Source: Cymbomonas tetramitiformis (lineage: Eukaryota; Chlorophyta; Pyramimonadophyceae; Pyramimonadales; Pyramimonadaceae). Taken from it: a stretch of DNA of 64,000 nucleotides. How positions within the stretch are numbered: position 1 is the first letter of the stretch; each line of letters opens with the position of its first letter. A program made the translations under genes and the position numbers. Below the pieces are notes generated by a model that saw only the letters and a program-made list of their open reading frames with translations, ran no database searches and had not been told where the DNA came from. Where the stretch lies: positions 1 to 64,000 of the forward strand of contig LGRX02033392.1 in NCBI GenBank assembly GCA_001247695.2. The letters are read 5' to 3'. This document shows positions 1-10,855 of the stretch, one piece after another.

Positions 1-101
1 CGCCCCTGTGACCGACTCTCCTCCTCAACTCCTGCAGATCACGAGTTTGAGTGCCGCCCCTGTGACCGTCTCTCCTCCTCAACTCCTGCAGATCACGAGT
101 T
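1..101. repeat. 54-bp tandem duplication
   Basis: Two copies of a 54-bp unit lie head to tail (1-54 and 55-101). Both contain the phrases CGCCCCTGTGACCG and CTCCTCAACTCCTGCAG and differ by only a few bases. The second copy stops where unrelated sequence begins. The array may extend left of the window. Confidence 0.8.
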
Positions 102-2258
102 GGGCAGTAAAAGAGGCACTGGATATATATTAGGAGCTGATGTTGCGTTAAGAGAATTTCTCTGCCCGAGCGAGGACTGCTCACCTCGCCCTGGTTCCGG
201 CACGAGGCCCACTTTCACAGGGGGAAGGCCGTTCGCCCGGGAGGGCATGGCTCCGAACGCGCACCTTCTGCGCAAAGTGGCCGGCGCTCAGAGCAGTGCA
301 CCCCGAAAATATGTACTGCCAATCTGCATCGATCCTCCCGAGATATCAGTTCCTTGACACATGCTTCAAGCTCCACATCTCTCGGGAGCATGCATGTCCA
401 GCAAGTGTTGTGAGACAGATGGAGTTCGTGAACACAACGAGAGTTCTCTACTTCAAGGGAGACTGTCACTTTGCATGCCGAGAGGCTACAGCCGAACTTG
501 ACTAACGCCATAACTTGCTGCTCGCAAAGGTGAAGTCTCCTTCAGTGCATGACATGTCCGGAGGCGAAGGGTGAAGCGGCGAAAGGGAGCTTCGAGCGGT
601 CCCAGTGAGGGCAACAGATCGACTCAGAAAACGCGCGCTTTCTTCTCTGCAGAGTTCAGTGGACGCGGACGTGGCTACGTGGCAAAAGTCACCTCCACTC
701 CAACTGAAGTCATAGTGACTGCCGCGAGCACAATAGTTAGCGGCTGTCTTTGCTAAGGGCGTTTGCATATACTCCCACGTCTCCTCCTGGAAAGCGGTGA
801 CATTGCCGTTGGAGATGTAGCTTGATAAAAGCATGTTCGGAATCTCCTGCAACAGCGGTCGGCGGGAAGGCTTCCGGTTAAGCGGCGCCAGACGAAAATG
901 CACAAAAGTCGTATGTATCACATTGTTGTACTATTCACACTCGATAACTATGAAATCGTGTCTTCATAGAAAAATGCTTTGAACCAACATTCCGAAGGAA
1001 CATTCTACATCCACCCTTCGACACCCATCCATATGCCGAAAACTTTCCACATCAACGACTTCACAGCTTGAAACTATATTTATCACGAGAGGCCGCACAT
1101 TGGAAGGCGAACAGTTTAGCATGTGTTGAACAAAATGTACAGGCGAAGGAACGGACCACGGAAAGAAATGCAGCCCGGCGAAGCATACTATATCCGAGGT
1201 AACAGATAACGCCGCACACAAGAATGTAGTAGATCACGGCGAGGCGCCAGTCTACAATAGCAATTTCCTGTGCAGCACAGGCCCTCAAGTAAATATAAAA
1301 CTGACGCAAGAGTTTCGGCACGGATCATATGCCGAAATATTCCGAGTCACCACGGCAATTACGACCCATGCAATATGTACCTTTGCTGTTTTGAAAACAA
1401 GCTTCGGCTTCACTACATAATACCAGCATTTTCCCCAATATCCAAGAGAAGCTGCGCCACACCACAAAATGCACCAACACGTCAGAGCGCTTCCCTGGCG
1501 TTAGCCCAAACATAACCATCAAGGCCTTAATGACAAATAAATATGCTTTGTGTAGCGCATTCCGAGACCACGCCATTCGTCAAGATCGCTGTTGAACATT
1601 ATCGTGAAGATCGAAAACGAAAAGATGCTCGCAGCGTACGATCGCATATTTTTCCAGCAGGACCCCGACAATGCGAGCTTGAACAGTGAAGTTGCAGCAC
1701 ACACTACACTTCAACTGTTCGAAGACGAGTTACCTTTGTTGTCCATTTCCTGGAAGCACAAAAGTCGACCCCTTCGAAAGGTAATTTATGCAGCAGGGCG
1801 CTTGTTTACTCGATTTTCTGTGCTCGTGACCGGACACGCTTTTCTGCTCGCGACGATCTGAACAAGACTATTCGAATTCGTCTTGTCAGTTTTGCTCTGG
1901 TTTATAAAATTCTTGCTTGTCGAGCTCGAGCGAGAGGTGCGTAGCTGGTAGCGAGCTCGCTGGTAGCACGTGTTGTGTCACAGTAGAGCTCTAATCCTAA
2001 AGCATACTGTATGGATATTATGTAATCAGTAATGAAAATTCAAATACAAATGGGTGAATTGTGAGATAGGAAGTCTTGGCCCTATCAACACCCGTGGATC
2101 TAAAAACACCCACTCTTTAGATACGATAATCGTTATGAACTATTTGAATATGGAAATCTCGATGTATCCGAGATTTCCCCCAAAAACACCCAACAGCACA
2201 ATATGGGATTCGTCATGTCCGCGCGATGCGGGTGTCAATAGGGACCAGGCTTCCTCCT
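102..2258. other. Region without a recognisable gene
   Basis: I recognise no protein family on either strand. Open stretches are short and frames are closed often. The least random-looking are a minus-strand stretch at 502-921 (139 codons) and the possible exon at 1592-1780. If a gene is here it must be spliced from short exons. I see no repeat structure apart from short GAGCTCG runs around 1920-1955. Confidence 0.4.
1592..1780 (+). CDS. Possible single exon of an unknown gene
   Basis: A 63-codon open stretch of mixed, protein-like composition ends exactly at a good splice donor, CGAAAG followed by GTAATT at 1781. After the donor the translation loses that character. I see no convincing acceptor or partner exon and no family resemblance. 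It could equally be a fragment of an old mobile element. Confidence 0.2.
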
Positions 2259-2490
2259 AGCCCGGTGGCAACAATTTTTATTCCTATTTAGCCCGGTGGC
2301 TTTAATTTATATGTGAGATAGCCCGGTGGCATACATTTTTATTCCTATTTGGCCCGGTGGCACCGAATTTTATTCCAAAATAGCCCGGTGGCTTCAATTC
2401 AGTTTTGAGATAGCCCGGTGGCTTTAACCGCCGCCCGTCGGTATGTTTGACCTGTCTGAGATAGCCCGTTACCTTATTGAAAAATTCCAA
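2259..2490. repeat. 31-bp AGCCCGGTGGC minisatellite, left block
   Basis: The core AGCCCGGTGGC (or GGCCCGGTGGC) recurs at 2259, 2290, 2320, 2351, 2382 and 2412, so the period is 30-31 bp. Each core is followed by about 20 bp of AT-rich spacer, and a shortened AGCCCG occurs at 2463. The same core at the same spacing continues at 5019-5125, so the array was split by the LTR element between them. Confidence 0.9.
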
Positions 2491-2495
2491 GATAG

Positions 2496-2754
2496 TGATG
2501 TGAAAGTTGATAATATAGTAATATATAAGCTTGCACTGTGAAATGTCAAGGCAGTGAGGCAGGGTTTCTCGGTTCGGCTAAAGTCAGATTAAACTGGGAG
2601 ATACACAGTTTTAAGCTAGCGGACGGACCGTGACACTGACACACGAGCGGAGATAGACAGCAGGCACTGCAAGTGACATCCGAGCAGGCGAGGGGTGACA
2701 CAGGGCACCACTGACCTCCCCCCTTATGGGGGGTGAGAGTCAGTGTTCCCATGA
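2496..2754 (-). repeat. 3' LTR of the gag-only element
   Basis: This 259-bp repeat matches 4757-5015. In plus orientation the ends are TGATG and CATGA. Near its right end is a strong CCCCCC-TTAT-GGGGGG hairpin. It is the 3' LTR because the gene reads leftward. Confidence 0.88.
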
Positions 2755-2877
2755 CACCACCTCACCCCGAAGGTGGGAGGTGCACTGCAGGGCCAGCCGG
2801 TACTCCCGGGCAGGCGGCTAGAAGAAATGTAATGTTCCTAGCTACTAGTCAACTCGTGATGTGCCAATTCAGGGGCC

Positions 2878-4484
2878 TCAATCTAGGGTTTGGAGCTGAG
2901 TGCCAATCACGACCCCAGCTCCTGGAATGTGCGGCACCCAAACAGGTGAAGATCGAAGTGCCGGCCAGTCGGTGTCCTCGTCCTGGAAGGCCAGGGCGGC
3001 AACAACGGGCTCATCCGGAAGCGGTGGGGCAAGGTCTTCCGCCGCAGGCACCACCAGAGCATCGCCGTCGTCATTGTCAATCGTGTCACCACCACAAGGT
3101 GCAGGCGGCAAGAGCCGCACGGACCGGAATGCTGCGTCAACAGCGTCAACAGCGGGCACAGCAGGTGGGGCAGGGGTGGCGTCAGCAGACGGCGGGTCGA
3201 GAGACGGGCGAGGCTGAGCCGGCTTGGACGTGACGAGGTGCTTGTTGTTGGCGAATGCCTCGATGCACACGTAGGGGCAAGCACCACGAGTGTCGGGATG
3301 AGCATCTGTGACACCCCACACGCGGAAACAGACAGCACACGGATAACCAGTACCAGACCACTTAAGGTATAAGGCAGTGGGGGTTTCGGCCACCCACTTC
3401 CCATCAAGCGGCGTGTCGGACTGCTTCTTCGCGCGGAGTGCCATGGCCGTAGGGCGGCCGGGCGGGTCAGGGGTCTGGGGCTTCTGGGTGGCGGTCTTAG
3501 GGCGGTACCCAGAACCCTCGGAGCGAGTGTCGGGGGTCGGCAGGGACGAAAGTGTGGCCAGGGGGCTTTCGTCCCTAAATGCGAGACGGATGCGGAGCGC
3601 GAGGCGGTCAAAAGTAAAGAGATGACCTGACCGTAACTCGCGGAGCACCACCAGGTACAGTGGGGCGACGTACGGACTCTTCTTGGCGGACTCGGACAGG
3701 ATGTGCCAGAGGTCAGCAACGCGGTCGGAGTCGGAGTACGCAGGCTTGAGCTTGTGGTGACGCTCACAAAGGCGTCGAATCGTAGCCAGCTGTGGAGCTG
3801 GGTCCACGGTCTCAGAGAGGACGATGGCCCTCATCTGGGTCCAGTAGCGCATACCATCGGCGTCGGGCACGCCCTCGACCTCGTAGCGAAGTCGCTGGAG
3901 TGCATAGCGGCCGTCAACGGGATGGGTGCGCGCACACTCGTGGTAGACAGATAATGCGTTACCACGAAGGGGGTGAGGCAGGAGGCAGAACAGGATCTCG
4001 TTCACAGTAGAGTGGTAGAACTCGTAGTCGTGCTCCAGGTCAAGCAGCTTGGCCGACTCCGCGTACGAGATCGGGAACATGACGTGAGCCAGTCCAGCGG
4101 TGAAGGCAGCGAAGTCAGCGTCGGCGGTGTCGTTGTCAAGGGTGTAGCCAGCGGGAAGTTTGAAACCAGTGGACTTGAGGAAGCTCACGAGGTCACTCCC
4201 ATACGTAAAAGCGTAAGAAAGTTGTTCTCGAAACTCCTCCTCGCGGCCCTCCTCCACAGGCGTAGTCACCAAAATGTCGGGGTCATTGAAGAAATCAAAA
4301 GCGCTGTTGGAGCTTCAATCGTTGGTTTCGCACGCAAGGACGAAGTCCCCACGATGCGGCGGGGTCGAGCACTCGAAGATGGTGTAGAGTGCGAAGCCGT
4401 CGGTGACGGGGATAGTGACGCACCAGTGCGTGCACGCGCAGCACGAAGCGCGGAACCAACTGTCTCACGTCGGGCGGAAGCCAT
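2878..4484 (-). CDS. Gag-like protein with zinc knuckle (retrotransposon)
   Basis: The main frame runs from about 4311 down to 2878 (about 475 codons). A start codon at 4484 begins a basic leader (MASARRETVGSALRAARARTG) in another frame, and the two must join near 4305, so there is either a frameshift mutation or programmed shifting. The middle is helical and capsid-like. About residues 300-340 contain a cysteine/histidine cluster, CAVC followed by DAH and later CPYVC, consistent with a zinc knuckle. The C-terminal third is rich in Ala, Pro and Asp. Gag would package the element's RNA. A decayed relative lies at 45425-46640 on the plus strand, with the same RYWTQMRAIVLSETVDPAPQ block. Confidence 0.75.
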
Positions 4485-4496
4485 GTCGGGTAAAAA

Positions 4497-4690
4497 GTAA
4501 TGTCGGTCCAGTTGATCGGAAACGCACAAAAAAAGTGCGCTGTAGTGTCGGTAAATGTCGGTACTAAAAAATGTCGGTATAGGGTGACCTATGCGAAGGC
4601 AAGGAGGTCGAATGTCGGGTTGAAGTGTCGGTACAAGGCTGAAGTGTCGGTAGAAATGTCGGTAAAAATGTCGGTTTGAAGTGTCGGATA
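4497..4690 (-). repeat. TGTCGG repeats in the element leader
   Basis: TGTCGG (usually AATGTCGGT or AGTGTCGGT) occurs about a dozen times at irregular spacing in the untranslated leader between the 5' LTR and gag. On the sense strand of the element these are ACCGACA repeats. They may bind a protein or the element's own gag, but nothing in the sequence proves it. Confidence 0.7.
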
Positions 4691-4756
4691 GAATCGCAGG
4701 GCGCGAAGCGGACGGAATACAAGAAAAACACCTCTGAACGTAGGTGGGTCCAGACC

Positions 4757-5015
4757 TGATGTGAAAGCTGATAATATGGTAATATATAAGCTTGCACTGT
4801 GAAATGTCAAGGCAGTGAGGCAGGGTTTCTCGGTTCGGCTAAAGTCAGATTAAACTGGGAGATACACAGTTTTAAGCTAGCGGACGGACCGTGACACTGA
4901 CACACGAGCGGAGATAGACAGCAGGCACTGCAAGTGACATCCGAGCAGGCGAGGGGTGACACAGGGCACCACTGACCTCCCCCCTTATGGGGGGTGAGAG
5001 TCAGTGTTCCCATGA
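4757..5015 (-). repeat. 5' LTR of the gag-only element
   Basis: This is the partner of 2496-2754. The only differences I see are near the left end (AAAGCTGAT against AAAGTTGAT and ATGGTAA against ATAGTAA). As the 5' LTR it should hold the promoter. TATATAAGC close to its left end is the only TATA-like stretch, and it is also present in the other LTR. Confidence 0.88.
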
Positions 5016-5125
5016 GATAGCCCGTTTCACAAAAAAATAAAATTGTAAGATAGCCCGGTGGCAATAATTTAAGTTCGATTCAGCCCGTGGCATTAGTTCA
5101 TTATTCCCATTTAGCCCGGGCGCCG
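5016..5125. repeat. 31-bp AGCCCGGTGGC minisatellite, right block
   Basis: AGCCCG cores recur at 5019, 5052, 5082 and 5113, again about 31 bp apart, with GATAGCCCG at the left edge. Removing the LTR element and one GATAG copy joins this block in register to the left block. Confidence 0.85.
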
Positions 5126-5289
5126 TCCGATCTCCCGCCGTTGCATTGCATTTAGCTCGATCTTGCAAATGTGACATACCCCGATTTTGGCTGCGCCGAT
5201 GAGTGAAGGTGTGCTCCATAAACAACGCCGATCGGATTTGTATTGTCCCGTCACCCACTCCACTCTAAAGTAAGTGGCTACTGCCCGGC

Positions 5290-5337
5290 GGTCCTTGTGG
5301 GAGGACCCAAATCGCGTTCGGTCCTCCCACAAGGACC
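5290..5337. repeat. 18-bp inverted repeat (hairpin) GGTCCTTGTGGGAGGACC
   Basis: The arms at 5290-5307 and 5320-5337 are perfectly complementary over 18 bp, with a 12-base loop. A related hairpin at 38646-38692 has changed bases on both arms so that pairing is kept. Both are preceded by GGCTACT and followed by a T-rich stretch. It could be a tiny palindromic mobile element or the source of a small structured RNA. Confidence 0.85.
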
Positions 5338-5399
5338 GGCTTTGCGGGGATTTTTTAAACCATCTTTTTGTGGTACCTATTGACTATTGCTGAAATCTG

Positions 5400-6074
5400 T
5401 ATAGGCAGCCCTGACTGGGAGTCCCGGTTAGGCCCCTATGACAGATCCCTAGGACCAACACTGGACTGCTGACTGATCTGTAGGTTCGTACTGTGACACA
5501 CGCTGTGTCACAGGTAGGCTAGACTCCGAGACCGTCCGAGACCGTTCCGGGTATATCTAGCTTAGGGTTTATTTATCTTATACAGTTTATCCACACGAGT
5601 ACGGGACTTTCTGATATCTAGTGTACTTGGATATTCCGGTAGGTCGTGGCCCCATCCACGTTTTCATTCCACTTGCTATCTTGGCCATGATTGGCTAAGC
5701 AGCCGCTTGAAGAGGTGGTGCGCACTTGCGCGTTTGGGTGCGGCTAGGATTTGGACATGACTTTACGGTAGACGTCTCTTGCGGCTGCGAGTCATGGGCA
5801 CCGCGCGTTGCTATTGCTCGGTTTTGGCAATGTTCATTTACGTTATCTTACCTGCCCTGATCCCGCTGGTTTACGTACTTTGGGCTGGTGCTCCGGACAC
5901 CTTTGACCACGACGACATTTGCAAGTGCCCCACGCTTGTTTCGCCTCTCCGCACGTTCCGCCGTTACGTCTTCACTCCATTTCCGCCACAACACCCAAAC
6001 GTGCAGCCGCGCATCATCTTTTCTCTGGCTTTCTACAGTATGGCAACATCTACTCGAGCTCGCAAGCGCCTATT
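5400..6074 (+). mobile_element. LTR-retrotransposon 5' remnant: LTR end, leader and first gag codons
   Basis: Sequence up to about 5640 resembles an LTR end (GGATATTCCGGTAGG). It is followed by TGGCCCCATCC, a likely tRNA primer-binding site, and by a leader containing TTGGCCATGATTGGCTAA. The TRIM at 11834-12451 has the same order (TATATCCAACAGG, TGGCCCCACGC, TTTGGCCATGTCTGGCTAA), which identifies the family. A start codon at 6040 opens a gag-like N-terminus (MATSTRARKR). LINE sequence then begins at about 6075 and closes the gag frame. The left LTR boundary is uncertain because no partner LTR is visible. Confidence 0.6.
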
Positions 6075-9000
6075 ACTTATTTTTCGAGTACCTAAATTAT
6101 GACCTATGTAGCGGGGAGTATGGCGACAAAACAATGCAAAAGGAAATACATGAATACCGATTAGAAATCAGGAAAGAAATAGAGCAGCTGGACAAGAATA
6201 TCCGCAACACACTGGAGCTCAAAAACTTGGAGCCCAAAGGAAATGACGCGGTAACCAGCGGCCCAAATATGACTTCCCCCTCCCACCATATCCTCACTCG
6301 GAGAGGTGCCACACCTAAAAAGCAGATAGAAACTCTGATAGAAACTTTCAGACTGGAATGGAAGACACACACCACTAATGAAACAATTGTTTCAGAAGCC
6401 GTTGAATCACATAGGAAATATCATCACACCTCGAATACGAATAACACCAACATTCAAATTCATCTCCTTGTGATAAATAAAATATGGTCAACTGCGGTCC
6501 ACATAATTCCAGAAAGCAAGATTATTTATTGTGATTTTGATATTTCTACCAATAATCACCAGAAGGACATTTTCACACCTCTCCCAGATGACCTAAGTGT
6601 GCACCGCATAACCTTGAAACTGGGAGTACACCCGAACAACATGGGGGTTTTCAATTTTACACTAGCCCACAAAGCCTCCCACATCCTGCACAACACTAAA
6701 TTCTTCACGGCAGCACAACTAAACAGAGATCTACTATACGAACTTGAAAACCTAAACATTAGAATTCTTCCGCAAACGGGTAGAGAAGCTAGAATAGCCA
6801 AACACGAAAACAACAAAGCCATCTCAACCATACGACAATCATTAAGATTTCACCTCCCGAAAATTGATGCACATCCTACAAAGCCAAATCCTGAAAACAA
6901 AGAGTGTAAACCTATTTACACTGCTTATAATCACCTCATCTCAGGCAAAAGAAAACTTTCTAGCGCACACCACACACATGGATACCGCAGGAAACACTCT
7001 CATAAACAAAAGAGAATAATCCAAAAGACCAAATGCACAAACAAAATCTTTGATTGTGAAAACATTTATGACGCAGATGGCAGATGCATCTTACAAAAAG
7101 CAAAACACAAAAGCGTTAGGAAACAATCTGAAGAATTAGACCGACTTACAAAACTACAACTAGCACAACACTCTGGCAGTCTGATCATAATGGGTATGAA
7201 TATGATGAGAGGCCTCCGACACCACAAAGAAGATAAAGACAGTTTGGCTAAATTAGAAACAATTTGCAATCTTTTAATTGACAAACGGGCTGATATAATT
7301 TGTATATCAGAAACCAAAGTAAATACTGAAAACCTTGCATTAATTAAAACCCTAATGACACAAAAAGGAATCCAATTCCGCACATCTCATGTAAACGAAA
7401 AAGCTTCCATTGGTTCCATGATCTTATGGAACCCGAAAAGTTTACCACTTTCCATCTCGGTTACCACAATTGATGGTGATGCAAAAAGGGCAAAATTTTC
7501 AGGAAATAACGGTCTGGAGCTCTACATAGCCAGCGGTTACATGAATGATGCCACACTAGTAGATGAACAAAAGGAATTATATGACACACTCACTGACTGG
7601 GCAGGAAAAGCAGGAAATAATCCTAAAAAGGCCTACATAGAGATAGGTGACAAAAACTGTACTATTACCCCAAATCAGCGGGTGTCGGGTGGAAATTACA
7701 TGTCATATCAAGAGCATGTCGAGAAGAATAAGCATCTTCTAACTTATTTCAACAATGACAAATGTTCCCTCAATGAAGTGATCATGGACCGAAACCCAAA
7801 CACAGAAATTTTCACACATGTCATATCCAAAAACTCAAAAGCAAAGCTCACTCATATCATGGCAAACTCTACTATGGCAGAGATGACAGTTAAATCTGGT
7901 TGGACGGAGGAAAACCCTTATATCATCTCCGACCACGGGATAGTATGGGCTGAATTTAAGCTCCCTCAAAACGACATCAAACCTGAGATAACTTCAGATG
8001 CAATTTTGCCAACACCTAGATTTAATGGTGCCAAGGAAACCACACATGATGAGTACCCGGGTTACCCAATCAGAATGACAAACAAAAACACGGATACAAA
8101 AAGGAAAATAAACAAGAAAGATATTGTTGGTCTCCTTGAAGCAAACGGATACAGCACAAATGAACTTGTGCACGCGTGCATCAATAAAAACAAAGCAAGA
8201 GACGCTATCAGCACCATCAAGGGTGATACCACTGATCTTGATCTTAAACGGGATAATACTGACGGCAGCCCCATTACAGTGAGCAAGCTCATAGCTAAAA
8301 ATAAAGAGACAGACAACATAGAACAATGTTTAAAATGGCACAACAAATCCAAGGAATGGTGGATTCACCTTAACAGCCCATGGCATGCAGCTCATTTACT
8401 CTCTAGAGGAAAGGGGATGCCAGAAGGTGGTCTCAACTTAGGCCATAACGACAAAGATAACATCTGGCATATAGGTTCGCCACACCTACTAAATAAGAAA
8501 GATGTAAATGCCTATCTCAAACGACACCTTTCATTCAGCTCACTGGAAGTTAAGAAAATCACGAAATCCAGCACAGATGATCACATGACCAGCTGGGATA
8601 TTCTTCTACAACCCCATATGCCTGCTAAATTCTGGAACCTGTACGGATCTGAGATGCATTCGGAAAAAATAGACTGCACCACTCATTTATTCCAATACGC
8701 TACTGGCTGGGTGTCCTACACTGAGAGACTACATAGCACACTTGAAATGGATAATGGATTGGAAGCTGCTAGAAACGGCGGCACTGGCCTCAAGGAAATG
8801 CACCCTGACGCGACATGGGATACCCTGCACAAATTGGCACATCAGGCGGCAAGTGACGCCTTTGGCACCAAGAATCTGAACAAAACTGGGAGGTCAGAAA
8901 AACCATCAGCAGTATCTAACTATATATACAAATGGCTAAACACAGTACGCCGCACCATCAAATATCTGGATACAAGAACCCATGTTAACAACATTCCGAA

Positions 9001-9448
9001 GCAAGCCAAAAAGGCTGCCCGCACTCTACCGTTTGCCGCGCTCCAACCCAAACTCAATGAAACAGCAGCCACATGGAGATTGCGATTGCATGAAAATTAT
9101 GTAATAATCAGAAATGCTTTTCAAAAAAGCAGAGACACCGACATTGAACGACGCAAACTTCGAGAAAAAGAAGCCTTGCAGCATCTTTTCTCAACTAACC
9201 TTTCGAGGTTTCTAGACACAGTCATGGGAAAGATGAAACCTACTGAAAAAGGTGCAGCCGCTACCCCAGGTAGTGATGGAAAGATACCTGAGACAAAGAC
9301 AGAAAGACTAAACACAACACTAGATGAATACAAAAATAAAAATTATTTTCTACTAACCCGAATGAGCCAGATGAACTCCCACAGTGGCTCACTGACATTC
9401 TCAAGGATAGCCCTAAAATCCCCGATACGGCCGCCGCGAGACTACTGA
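6075..9448 (+). pseudogene. LINE polyprotein: unknown region plus APE-type endonuclease (copy A)
   Basis: The frame is open for over 1,100 codons. The first 370 or so codons hold an unrecognised domain ending in a Lys/Arg/His-rich stretch (YRRKHSHKQK), probably nucleic-acid binding. From about 7185 to 7960 the APE endonuclease signatures appear in order: N in MNMMRGLR, E in ISETK, ASGYMND, D and N in GDKN, and SDH. In LINEs this enzyme nicks target DNA to prime reverse transcription. A long linker follows to about 9350, where a one-base shift puts the reverse transcriptase in another frame. The frame is also open upstream of 6075 into LTR leader, which is accidental. Confidence 0.85.
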
Positions 9449-10645
9449 CAGAAATCACGCACAAAGAACTTCAACAAGCATACTCGGACTGTGGTATCTC
9501 CACAGCACCAGGACCCTCAGGAATGAGATACTCGCAGTGGATCAAGGGCCCAGAGAATTTTCAAGAAGTTACTGTCTCACTTTTTAACCACATTCTTATA
9601 ACTGGGAGATTTCCTAAGAGTGCAAAATCTGGAGTCATCCTTCCAATCCCTAAAAACCCCTCTGCACAATGTACAATAGATAATTCCAGACCTCTCACAA
9701 TGTTGGAAACGGGTCTTAAACTATTTAACACAATAATTGCTAACCGTCTCAAAACAATACTTAACACCCACCCCATTCTCTTTCCCATTCAAGATGCCTT
9801 TCTTCCGAATAAAAACATAGATGACTCACTCCAAATTTTGAATGAAGTAATATCGGATGCCAATAGATACGACAAAGACCTCCACGTAGTTTACCTGGAC
9901 CTCAAACAAGCATTTGACAGAGCTGAATTCTGGATGAGCAATTTAGCGCTCAGAAAGTTAGGACTCCCATCACAAATAATTAACATCATCTCAGACATCA
10001 CCAATGATGCCTCTAGAATGGTACTCGCTGAAGAAGGCCTCACAGATGAATGGTCCCTCGAATGTGGAGTTCCTCAGGGAGAAGTTTTGAGCCCACTAAG
10101 GTTTGTAGCCATTATGGACATCTTGGCAATTTGGTTAGCAAAAAGAGCAAACGGTGTAAACCCGACAGGAACCACATATGGATATGAACTGAACTCGGAA
10201 CGCCATAGACCAGACAAACCAGGAAATAATATTATTCCTCCCTCCCAAAACCTATTAGAAAAGGACACCACTTTAAATATCTTTGCACGGTTCTTCTGTG
10301 ATGACATCATTCTCGTGGGGAAAACTAAAGACGAATTTCAAGACATGCTAGGTATAGTTAATGAATTTATGAGCTTCATCGGTATTCCCATCAATGTTAA
10401 GAAATCCAAATACTCTTACAGAAAGCGCATCAAACCTCAGGGCAAAACGGTAACGCGATATGACCCGTCCGATGATTTACTCATCTCAGGGGGTCATCTG
10501 GAGCCCAATACAAATGACTCAAGTCCTTCCATTGATTCGAAATGGAAACCCTCTGAGTCACCAGAATTCCTCGATTTCTCCAGCAGCAAAGAGGTAAACA
10601 GATATCTCGGAGTATGGTTTGCACTAAATGGGGAATGGGACAAGT
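9361..10645 (+). pseudogene. LINE reverse transcriptase domain (copy A)
   Basis: In the shifted frame an APGPSGMRYSQW motif at about 9505-9540 opens a non-LTR reverse transcriptase. It is followed by RPLTMLETGLKLF, DLKQAFDR, GVPQGEVLSPLR and the catalytic FCDD (Asp codons at 10300-10305), then a conserved YLGVWF. All catalytic aspartates are present. The domain is cut at about 10645 before the thumb, and the open frame then runs by chance into LTR leader. Copy B carries the missing downstream part but lacks this domain, so neither copy can encode a full enzyme. Confidence 0.92.
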
Positions 10646-10855
10646 TGATTTTACGTTGGCTGGATTTTTGCCGTACTTCTGGTCGATATCACACCGTTTG
10701 CGGTACCCGGGAATCCTTTAAGTCCACACGACTTCATCGAGTTTTTCGTCCTTATCCGCGAGTTTACGCTCTCGACGACCACCACCTCTTGGCCGCCACC
10801 ACCGCGACCGCTTCCCGATCACACCCGCTTGCTCCACCCCTACTGTCATTTCATC

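Larger units (their letters stand above)
2496..5015 (-). mobile_element. Young non-autonomous LTR retrotransposon with gag only (TR-GAG type)
   Basis: Two 259-bp direct repeats (2496-2754 and 4757-5015) enclose about 2 kb holding one gag-like gene on the minus strand and no protease, reverse transcriptase or integrase. The 5-bp sequence GATAG flanks both ends (2491-2495 and 5016-5020) as a target-site duplication. By eye the two LTRs differ at only two positions, so the insertion is recent. On the minus strand a purine-rich stretch (GGGGTGAGGTGGTG) directly precedes the 3' LTR, as expected for a polypurine tract. TGGACCCACC lies four bases after the 5' LTR and may be the primer-binding site. 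The element would need enzymes from a relative. Gag-only LTR elements of this layout are known from plants as TR-GAG. Confidence 0.88.
6075..10645 (+). mobile_element. LINE copy A, truncated at both ends
   Basis: Homology to copy B starts at the phrase ...GAGTACCTAAA (26580 in B), just after B's protease domain. It runs through the endonuclease and continues into a complete reverse transcriptase that B lacks. It stops abruptly at about 10645, before the thumb and RNase H regions. No 3' UTR, tail or target duplication is visible. Both ends abut remnants of the same LTR family, so the copy was trapped there by insertion and rearrangement. Confidence 0.85.

Noticed and set aside
2733..3233. Plus-strand open frames opposite gag
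   Set aside because: Shadow frames of the GC-rich minus-strand gag with Arg/Pro/Gln-rich, non-protein-like composition.
5290..5360. Hairpin plus T-run read as a bacterial terminator
   Set aside because: The window is clearly eukaryotic and the T-run is not tightly joined to the stem; a mobile hairpin or RNA gene is more likely.
5888..6074. The LINE copy A frame stays open upstream into LTR leader, suggesting a gag-LINE fusion protein
   Set aside because: The gag start at 6040 is in another frame and stops about 20 codons later. Copy B shows unrelated LINE coding at this point, so the upstream opening is chance.
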